A program made the translations under genes and the position numbers. The notes under the pieces were generated by a model. The model saw only the letters and a program-made list of their open reading frames with translations. It was not told where the DNA came from and made no database searches. 64,000 nucleotides of DNA from Daldinia sp. FL1419 (taxonomy: Eukaryota > Ascomycota > Sordariomycetes > Xylariales > Hypoxylaceae), in contig MU623417.1 in the NCBI GenBank assembly GCA_025201765.1, forward strand, positions 1-64,000. The letters run 5' to 3'. Each line of letters opens with the position of its first letter. Within the stretch, counting starts at the first letter, position 1. Positions 55,801 to 64,000 of this stretch are shown here, one piece after another.

Positions 55801-58800
55801 CTACATGTACAAACTAGCAACGGCGGTAATATCCCTCTTAATCATCTCCTGGGCGGTCTGCATCTTCTGATACAGCTCCGGATCGCCGATAATCCTAGCT
55901 GCGTTTTTAACCTCGCGGCACGTCTCATCTAGTCGCGTGATGGTACGCACGATAGTGCCCTCGAGCACATCGGTGAGGTCTGTAATGTTTTTGAAACTCA
56001 TACCACGCGCCCATTCATACACCACCTCCATGAGGCCGAAACGCGGTCGAGATACGAAATCGTTGCTATCATCTGCACTCTGTATGACTTGATGTTCCGT
56101 TTGCACAGTGTTGACCTTCTCGCTGATCTCGATAATCGTCTTCATGCCACGTTCTAGGCTGCCAGTAAGGTTAGGTACGGACTCGGTCTTCTCCTGGAAT
56201 ACAAAGGCAGAGAGCAGTGCGGCGATTTCCGCTGGTTCGTAATCTGCAAGTACGTTGTCGAGAATGAGTTCGGTAAGAACAAGTTCATCAGCCGAGTGGA
56301 TTTCACAGGCAACCTTGCCCTTGAGCTGAATTCGAGTGTCCTCATCAATAAATGATAGATCCTTTAAAACCTGAATTCGTTGCTCGTAGTCGGGGAGTAG
56401 CTGGAGATTCTGGTCCGCAAGAGCTGAGCGGAGGGACGAAATGTGCTCCTTAATAATCCACTGGTCATGGCACATGGCAAACTGATATTCCTATTTAGTA
56501 TCATACAGTCGTAATGGATCTTTTGGAGTAACTTACGTGCTTCAAAAAGTACCGACAGTGTATGGTTGCGGACTTTTTGATAATCACTTCTTCCTGTCGG
56601 CGCTTCTCGATAATCTCTTGTAACTGTAGGCTCTTGATCTTTGCAAAACTAATCTCATTCCACATGTCGGTCTCCCAGGTCTTACAGATACCTAACATCT
56701 TCTCTTTCGCTTTTTGGCGTTGTTCGCCCCCTTCGAAGTAATCGGGCACGATCCCAGTAGTAAGCTTTCCTGTTAGACACTCGATGTCGCTAAGCGGTAC
56801 GTGGACAGCGTTTCCGATCATGGATCTTTTGCTGCGTGGAAGAGGCGTAAACAAACGCCGGAAAGTATCAACGAAGGGTAATATGTCACTCGAATTACGA
56901 GTTTCTCGGTCGGTCTTGATTTCGAAGATATGAACTGTTGGTTGACCTTCCGAGGTCTTGGTGCTGACACCATTTGACAGCAGGATACCTGGAGTTCGTA
57001 CACCGTCTCTGTTCCATACGACGAGCCTTGATTGTGAAAAAAGCTTTTTTCCTATTGGGATAGACAAGAGGCCTTTATACAACTCCTGTGTTAGCTGCTT
57101 GTAATTCATCGATGCTTGGTGACATTGTTCCAAAGACTCATCGCAAATCTTGCATGCTTCTCGTTTGACTTTGGCTAAGTCTGCTTCTGACAGCTTTACA
57201 GCTTTCTCATGTTCCGGCAGCAGTTGCTGAGTGGCGTGCTCGGAGAAGCTGCGCTTAATCATCTCTTCGATCTTCAACGCCTCTACTCTCAACAAGTTCA
57301 GAATCATATTGTAGGTCAATCTGAACTGGGACCTTAGCTTGCTAGGCGGGTCTAGTATCATTTTCTGGAGATCGGCTACGGGCGGTGCTTCATCCATACT
57401 GCCAGGAGGCACAATAATGACGGACCCAACTGGATCGAGCCCGCGACGACCAGCTCTGCCAGCCATCTGTGTATATTCACCCGGGAGTAGATTTCGAAAA
57501 GTGTGGCCATCGTGTTTTCGATAACCGGAAAACACTACAGTTCTGGTTGGGAGATTCAGACCCATAGCAAAAGTCTCTGTTGCAAAGAGCACTTTCACCA
57601 AGGTTTGGGCAAATAGAATCTCGACGATTTCCTTGACAATTGGTAAGAGGCCGCCGTGATGCACTGCAATACCTCGACTTAGAAGCTCTCGTAGACGAAT
57701 AATCTGAGGTAGGACTCGGTCTTCGGGCCGTAGGCGTGCTACCGACTTCTGAATAATCATATGAATGTGACTCTTCTCCTGGGCCGTCGTGAAGTCCTGG
57801 TTGCTTAACGCATCTGCATTCTCCTCGCATCTTTTCTTGGAGAAGACGAATATACACGCGGGGAGCAGGTTGGACTTTTTCAAGAATTGCACGAGATGAA
57901 CCCAGAGGTTCTTGTCCTGGTTGGCGGACGAATGGCCTCCCGGTCGCCCGCCGCGACCCATGTGGCCAGGGGCGTGGCTGGCCCTTGGGGGACCTCCTCG
58001 GCCTCTTTGCTGACCACCACCACGTTGACCGCCGCGTTGTTGGCCGCCTCGCTGAGGCCCTCCTCTTTGGTTTCCACGTTGATTACCACCCCCGCGGGCA
58101 GCCGGAGCCGGGAGAACCTTATCTTTTCCACGTAATGCTTGATCTGCTTCCTTCCATCCTCTTTCAAGGAATTTCTTTTCGTGATCGACTATCTTGTGGA
58201 TATTCTTGCCGGCCCATAGATAGTGTTCTAAGGGCACAGGTCGCTTTGGCGTTGATATGACGTATATATCCTTCTTCTTGGTCCTACCAACCCAGGAGGC
58301 AAATTCGTACGTGTTGGGGACGGTTGCAGATAGCAGGATGAGCGAAACATGTTCTGGAAGCATGATGATGACTTCCTCCCAGACTACGCCACGCTCAAAA
58401 TCATTCACGTAGTGAACCTCATCAAAAATAACGAATTCGACATCCCGAATTAGGTCGGCACCTCTGTACAACATACTTCTTAGAATCTCCGTAGTCATAA
58501 TTAAACAACTTGCCTCAGGGTTGATTTGAACATCTCCCGTCAATATGCCAACTTCGTCAAACGTTTGCCGGAAATCGCGGAATTTTTGGTTGCTCAGGGC
58601 TTTGATAGGCGACGTGTAGATAGCTTTGGTCATATGTCTGGCAGCCAAAGCGATGGCATACTCAGCCACGACGGTCTTGCCGGCTGATGTATGCGCAGCG
58701 ACGAATACAGAATCACCACCTTCGAGGTGATATATTGCCTCTTTCTGGAAGGTATCGAGCTCGAATGGCCATTCCCTGGCCATATCCGGCACAAGTTCCC

Positions 58801-59674
58801 TGAAGTTTGGAATATCGCGGTTGATATCCACCATATGTGCCCATTCTCGGCCGGCTTTCCTCGCCTTAGTTGATGTAAGGTTACCGTGTGGCTCCAAAGC
58901 CGGGAATTCGACGGGAAGCAACGTGTCGATATCCTCGGAATCTTCCTCGTCTGGCTCCTCTTCGACGCCATTGGTATCTACATGTCCGTTGGTATCTTCG
59001 GGCTCTGGCTCTTGCTCAGGTTCCTGGTCAAGCTCGGCTTCGATTGCTTTTGCCTCTTTCTCATCTACCTTGGACTTCTTTTTGCTAAAATCGATACCCC
59101 TTTCCATGCCAGGGGCCACTTGAAGAAGGCTGCCCTCCGTACCCAGTTTGATGACCCGCTCCAACTTGTTTTGGGTGCCAGTAGCTCCGGGACGTATTAT
59201 CTGATCTTCAATAGCAGCGGTTGCCTCAACCCCGTCAAGTCCACCGGGTGCGAATGGAAAGAAACCAGCGGCGCCACGCACGAAATCCGCACGACTGCCG
59301 GGTTTGCGCGTAAGCGAGGTTGAGTTCTTTGCCGTTGCGCTGTTCGCAGGTACAGTGACGTTTTTGTACCCAGTTACTCTACCCTCGAGACCTTGACGTT
59401 GGAAACGTGTGATGGTTCGAGTCTGAGTGGGCGCAATGCGGAACAGTTCGGTGAGATCGGTGGGATTGTCCCATCTTTGCTGTAGTCTGTTGAGCCATTC
59501 GGTGGAAAACTTGTTGGAAGGAGTTAGAAATTTTTGTTCGAGCTCTGCTTTCAAGGCTGTTGAATCTTGCTTGAATCGTTTGCGGGGACGTTGTTGGAAG
59601 AGAATATCGTCGATATTTGTATCTTCACTGATGTGAAGCTTTTGGATAGCTTCCACCAGGTCTGGGGAGGCCAT
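55801..59674 (-). CDS. SKI2: Ski2-type DExH RNA helicase of the SKI complex
   Basis: Exons are 59674-56537 and 56481-55801 (1272 aa, close to yeast Ski2). The frame is open a further 12 codons upstream but lacks an ATG there, so MASPDLVEAIQ is taken as the start. Motif I is AHTSAGKT (about residue 328), motif II FDEVH (about 418), motif III LSATVP, and motif VI QMAGRAGRRGLD. The C-terminal arch/DSHCT region (YEQRIQVLKDLSFID...GRFG-type ...FGLMEVVYEWARG) is complete. Ski2 unwinds RNA and threads it from the ribosome into the cytosolic exosome, with Ski3 and Ski8, in mRNA 3'-5' decay and quality control. An arginine/glycine-rich (RGG) stretch of about 55 residues (about 531-588) interrupts the helicase core before the arch. 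It is found in other fungal Ski2 proteins too. Confidence 0.95.
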
Positions 59675-60144
59675 ACCTCTTTGGAACAGCGAGTTCGAGT
59701 TCGAGCCCAAGAAGCAAACGCTCCGAACAATCTCGAGGAAAGATTAAAGACGGTACTATCAAGATGACGTTTTGCGATGTGCGAAGTTGATGGGTTTAAA
59801 TGTTTAGTGGATTCGGCGCTGGTGGGTTAGCGGGTCATGGGCGGGTTGGCGGCTGTAATGGTGCCCAAAGGATTTTATCGATAAGAATTGCTACTGTAGC
59901 TTTAATTACTTCGTAGTGCTGTATTTTAATATGTATGTTTAGGCCATTATTCAGCTAACTTAGGTAGGTTCTTATTGTGATGCGAGCCCAAGTCGACCAT
60001 CATAAATCAAACATTTCATTATTATACGAATTGTTACTGCCTGGGTATTAAAGCTCGTTATATACCAGATCGTATATCAAGAAACAACCTTAACGCCGGT
60101 GCATGCATCATACAATAATTCATACTCGAATTAAAATTTTGGCC
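59675..60144. other. Intergenic region between SKI2 and CSM3
   Basis: This is the SKI2 promoter side and the 3' flank of CSM3. No additional gene was seen. Confidence 0.4.
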
Positions 60145-61414
60145 TTACCATAACCCATCCATTTCTGCCATGGCTTCCTCTTCGTCTGCATCTACTCCAT
60201 CGTGGTTCGTTCCTTTGGTGTCTTTAGGCGTCGAGCTTGGAGGTTGTTTGGTTTGGTGAGAAGTATTTTCCGCCTCCGCCTCCACCTCCGCCATTAGTGC
60301 ATCCAGATCGTCTTCGTCGTCGTTATTCGTGGTAGGTTGTGCCGACTTGGTTGAAAGACTAGAACTTGGCTTTGGTGGCTCGTGGTGAGCTTCAGCTTCA
60401 GCTTCGGCCATCAGCGCATCCAAGTCGTCCTCGTCCGGTTCGTCTCTTGGTTGATTAGGCTTCCCATCGCCGTTGCCGAATATGGGGGTGGGCTTTGTAC
60501 GTTGTGCTTCTTCCTCAGCCATCAACGCATCTAGATCATCCTCGTCAGGCTCATCGCCGTTTCCGAATAACGATGCACCAGCGTTTGCGTTCCCAATCGA
60601 CGATTTACTTGGGGGTTGTGCTGTCTTCGATGCTTGCGGCGTAGCGCCGTATATATCGTCGTCGTCATCAGGCACATCATCTCGTGTAGGTGTGTGTGCC
60701 CTTTCACTTCCCCGATCTTGGAATATAGGGGCGATCCTGGCGGGAAACACTGCGGGTGCGCGTTCCTCTGGTTGGTCATGGGAATCGCCAAAAAGATCGT
60801 CGTCGTCGTCGGCGAACCCCGCCGGTCTGGGTTTTCCCTCCTCGATCCATTCCATTCGCTTCATCCGCATATATTTTTTATGTCCTGCCTTCTCCGCCAT
60901 AGCTGCAGCATCTAAAAACTTGGCTTTAGGAAATAAGTCGTCGAACCATAATTGATAAAACGAAAGGAGCCTAGCAGTATCGGAGAACTAAGGCAGTGTT
61001 AGTGATTTCTTAATGGCCGTACGTGAACGTATAGGATATCCGTACTTCGTGCCCTTTGCCTTTAAACTTGAGGTCGCGGGCTTTCCTTCGTAACCTCGGA
61101 ATACCTTTCTCGGATAGTAACCTAGAATTGATCAATCCGTGTTCTTTATAATACAACCAAGTATTTGCCGGTAATACGAACCTGCCTTCGTCTAGTTTGA
61201 CAATTGGGGCCCTAGCTTTCTTCTGTACGGCTACTGCTTCATCGATACCTAGCCCGGTGGCGTCTTTGCGCTTCTTAGACTGTGTAGCGTCTTTGCTTGA
61301 AGCTTCGTTTCCGGATTCCGCAAAAGGGTCATCGTCGACGTCGTAATTATCTATATCGGTAATTGCCGGTCTTTTCGGCGCAAAAGATGGCTTCTGTGCT
61401 CCCCGTGACGCCAT
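60145..61414 (-). CDS. CSM3: Csm3/Swi3 (TIPIN), replication fork protection complex subunit
   Basis: Exons are 61414-61046 and 60987-60145 (403 aa). The Swi3 domain reads KARAPIVKLDEGRFV...GIPRLRRKARDLKFKGKGHE, continuing after the intron as FSDTARLLSFYQLWFDDLFPKAKFLDAAAMAEKAGHKKYMRMKRMEWI. Csm3/Swi3 pairs with Tof1/Swi1 (Timeless) to stabilise stalled forks, signal to the S-phase checkpoint, and aid cohesion in the nucleus. The C-terminal tail carries three near-identical acidic motifs (DEDDLDALMAE), encoded at about 60508-60556, 60390-60444 and 60269-60328, within an otherwise disordered region. It is divergent from the complex I gene, with 408 bp between the start codons. Confidence 0.92.
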
Positions 61415-61822
61415 TATAGTAGTAGTATTGGCCCTGTGTTGAAGTTATACCTGGGTAGTTTGCGAGTATCAGAAGCAAGCCGTAAGACGCGTCGCATATG
61501 GAAAAGACGCGATTCGACGTGGGGTCTTTTTAAACGGTAAAAAGGTTAAATTGAATTTTGATGACGGAGCAGGGTGTACATACATTAGTAGCTAGCGAAG
61601 TATGTGTAGGTGGTCATAGCGCTTGATTGAAAGACGATCAGGTATTAAGTACCAAAGTATACCTAGGTAGTTATCTCATGATCTTCCGAGGAAATACCGC
61701 TTACCTCATCCATCTCTCCAAAGACCCGCGATTTCGAAGCTCCATGATTGCCGTCGACAACCATCCAAGATACAAAGATATTATACCGAAGCTTTTGGGG
61801 TGTCCAATTCCACTCCGCGAGA
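61415..61822. promoter_or_regulatory. Divergent promoter of CSM3 and the complex I subunit gene
   Basis: This 408-bp space separates divergent starts. A TACCTAGGTAG palindrome lies at 61661-61671. No specific factor site was identified. Confidence 0.5.
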
Positions 61823-62616
61823 ATGGCGAACCCTCCGCAGCAGACGTATATCCCTAGCAAAATCGTCAAGTCCGAATACCCCGTATGTCTTTGCTCCCGA
61901 TTGATTTAATGAACAGCTTCGCTAATTCGAGTTGTAATTTAGCTCATCGACAATGACCCGTACGTATCGGCCTCGAAGCTCCGAGATAGCACCTGACGAT
62001 GTAGTAAGTATTTTGCTAACACTCGTGCGATGGCGTTCTAGGCATTTCAAGAGGGTGGTAGGCTATGCCCGGCCGTCAGATTACGTCCACGGTACCGTAG
62101 CCGCGGCGGCTGGTCCCGGTCTGCTCTGGACGATGGAGAGATTCGCACCTTCGCATGTTGGTCGAGGTGGTTTCGCGAAAGCTATGCGGTTAGCTGGTGT
62201 GATTGGTGTGGCGGGTGGATTCTTATACTTCTACCAACGATCGAGTCGTACGTGCCAATACCCCATTATCCCGCCCGAGAGAATGTTAGCCGAGAGAATG
62301 TTAGCACTGACATCATGCGCTCCTGCGTATAGTACGGTTCTACGGTATGTCCGAGAACTCCCGTGAAGTGGAGATGGACATGCGAGAAATGGTAGACAAG
62401 GTCAAGAAGGGCGAGCCGTTATACGGTGAGAGCAGATTGACGCCTCACATGCAGGGTGTTGCGGCCCGCCAGTCGCGATACTCCGCTCTCTTCACTGCGG
62501 TGCTACCCTGGTTTAACTTTGTCAACCACAGTCAGCATGGCGTTGATACAGCAAAGTACTACCAACAAGCAGAGCGCGAGCTAGAGGCTGAGCGTCTCGG
62601 TAAGAGCAGCTCGTGA
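61823..62616 (+). CDS. NADH:ubiquinone oxidoreductase (complex I) 21-kDa subunit
   Basis: Exons are 61823-61882, 61943-61959, 62042-62247 and 62333-62616 (188 aa); exon 2 is only 17 bp. The joined protein reads YIPSKIVKSEYPLIDNDPHFKRV, then VGYARPSDYVHGTVAAAAGPG, a hydrophobic helix (LAGVIGVAGGFLYFYQRSS), and the signature EVEMDMREMVDKVKKGEPLYGES. PWFNFVNHSQHGVDTAKYYQQAERELE follows. This is the fungal accessory 21-kDa subunit of mitochondrial complex I, located in the inner membrane arm. The microexon is supported because it supplies LIDNDP, conserved in the family. Intron 3 contains a 15-bp tandem duplication (62278-62307). Confidence 0.92.
62278..62307 (+). repeat. 15-bp direct duplication in intron 3
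   Basis: CGAGAGAATGTTAGC occurs twice in tandem within the last intron of the complex I subunit gene. Confidence 0.85.
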
Positions 62617-62982
62617 ACAACTACTGTTTTATGATTGAAAAAAAAAGAGCCCCTGTTACATGTACATATACCAACGTTCATCGGCTAGTAAATAGTCAGA
62701 TCTTAGAAGAACTAAATTATAGCAGGAAATACAAAGTGAAGTTTTTTATTTGTTATACCGTATACCGTATACCGTATACCTGCCAAATAGGCGTTTGCCC
62801 AAGTTATAAGGGACTCCAAAAAGGGGGGATATATTCGGATGTGAGTTACTTTGTAGTTTAGCTTGGTGGTTGAATAAGGCATGTATGAACAGATTCATAT
62901 ATATGAGGTGGACGATCGTTATTGCGCCCACTTGGGATAATTACATGAGATTAAGTATTCAGATGACCGATTCCAGGATAAA
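62617..62982. other. Convergent intergenic region
   Basis: The region is short and ordinary, with a (TATACCG)n microsatellite at 62755-62779. No gene was seen. Confidence 0.5.
62755..62779 (+). repeat. 7-bp tandem repeat (ATACCGT)
   Basis: About three and a half copies are present. Confidence 0.85.
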
Positions 62983-64000
62983 TCACGATGGCCAACTCGA
63001 GGGATTTATCCCCGATAGGTCTTCCTCTAATAACCCCAGCATATGATTGTGTCCAGAGAACCAATCTCCCAGTTGCGTTGTTTGCGCCATGGACCTAGCC
63101 TGGTCGTTGGCGCCAGCTAAATCAAAATTGGCCGTGCCATCCTCCATAGGCATGAAGCCTAGCTGGCTCAAGTACATGTTGAACTCGTTACCTACGGGCA
63201 CCATGTCTTGGTCGACCGGTTGTTGCGCTTTAGCCTCAACGTATAGTTGAGCAATATTATACAGCACCTGGCACAATTGATGCAGCTTGCTGATGGATTC
63301 CGATAAGTCGCACGCTGCCTCTAGCGATTGCACGAAATCTGCTAGACGTTGTAAATCCTCCGCACTTGACGTCTCGATCACCAAGCAGAAAATCACAATA
63401 AACGGAATGAATGGCGCGTACAGAATCGTCCTTAACGCATACGACGTGGGATTAGCGGTTGGAATATCCGGATTTGGGCGGTGTTAAGCAGTTCTTACCA
63501 GTGAATATATACTATTTTTAACGACTGGTCATCCATCATCTCCATAGCTTCTTGGTGGCAAGTCATGGCTGCCCGAGCTGAGTCGATACACTCGTCTGAA
63601 AATGTGCGCGAAAGGCCCCCTGTAGGCGGCATGGCGCGGTATGTAAGGGCTAATGAGGAAAGATAGGACTAGAGAAATTAGCCAAAGTCTCGAGCGTTTG
63701 GGCTGGGGGAAATTTTTTTCATATATTAGGTATAAAAGAGCTCCTTATTTAGCCCTGCCGGAAACACCAGCTCCCAAGATGATTAGGTAGGGGGATATAT
63801 GAGATTTCGTATCACGTACAACTTCGTCCGACTTCAACATTATCGCAAACATACGACCCTCCGCTGCGTCGGATGCACTGAATTCAGCGAAAAGCTCCAA
63901 ACTCTGTGCCATCAAATTCTTTTGCTCTGATGTTAATATACCCACCTGTTCGGCGCGATACGTCTCGGACTGTCTCAAGGCACCGGGACTATATAATCGC
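62983..64000 (-). CDS. Fungal-specific transcription factor, C-terminal part (partial)
   Basis: Exons within the window are 64000-63820 (open at the edge), 63668-63499 and 63430-62983. The joined sequence reads LYSPGALRQSETYRAEQ, then SYLSSLALTYRAMPP, FSDECIDSARAAMTCHQ, IHWTILYAPFIPFIVIFCLVIET, and a C-terminal tail ending SSWPS. This is the middle-homology (Fungal_trans) region and C-terminus of a Zn2Cys6-type transcription factor. The DNA-binding domain would lie beyond the right edge. WTILYAPFIPFIVIFCxVIET is a very common signature of the family. Regulated genes are unknown. The 151-bp intron is longer than its neighbours; its acceptor was chosen because it gives the conserved SLALTYRAMPP. 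Confidence 0.85.

Noticed and set aside
59675..59710. Twelve-codon N-terminal extension of SKI2
   Set aside because: The extension begins at TTG; the first ATG at 59674 gives the expected N-terminus.
1..64000. CRISPR arrays, bacterial operons or ribosome binding sites
   Set aside because: The window is eukaryotic with spliced genes; the tandem repeats seen are minisatellites or microsatellites without CRISPR spacing.

Overview
The window is nuclear DNA from a filamentous ascomycete (Pezizomycotina). The evidence is many short introns of about 50-120 bp, fungal protein families, and an AT-rich block that looks mutated by repeat-induced point mutation (RIP). Dispersed TACCTAGGTA-type palindromes suggest a Sordariomycete, perhaps Xylariales; this placement is an inference. 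Gene models below were spliced by hand, and in each case the exon lengths sum to a multiple of three.

Left part (1-24 kb). A nearly G-free AT-rich block (1-1990) is followed by a VWA-like gene, and then by an AAA+ ATPase gene. That gene is split just before Walker A by a 751-bp inverted-repeat element with a clean 3-bp target duplication. Next come a DUF7708/STAND-like gene, a SET-domain gene and a flavohemoglobin. A long gene-poor stretch carries an initiator tRNA-Met. A C2H2 zinc-finger gene and an F-box-like gene close this part.

Middle part (25-43 kb). An isocyanide synthase-TauD dioxygenase fusion gene is transcribed divergently from an FAD monooxygenase gene, which is a candidate specialised-metabolite locus. 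PEX16, a GNAT, a polytopic membrane protein, an MFS sugar-type transporter and a second GNAT follow. Then comes THI5/NMT1 (thiamine pyrimidine synthase), preceded by a clear TPP riboswitch inside a 5'-leader intron.

Right part (43-64 kb). Here are a tiny cysteine-rich membrane protein, a small secreted double-psi beta-barrel protein and hacA. The hacA gene is the unfolded-protein-response bZIP factor and carries a recognisable 20-nt Ire1-type intron. A 5.4-kb gene-poor stretch follows. After it are a CHMP1/Did2 ESCRT-III gene, the SKI2 RNA helicase, CSM3/Swi3, a complex I 21-kDa subunit, and the 3' part of a fungal-specific transcription factor that runs off the window.

Most genes are independent housekeeping or regulatory units. 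The only strong hint of joint function is the divergent isocyanide synthase/monooxygenase pair. Membership of the nearby GNAT, membrane-protein and transporter genes in a cluster with it is speculative.
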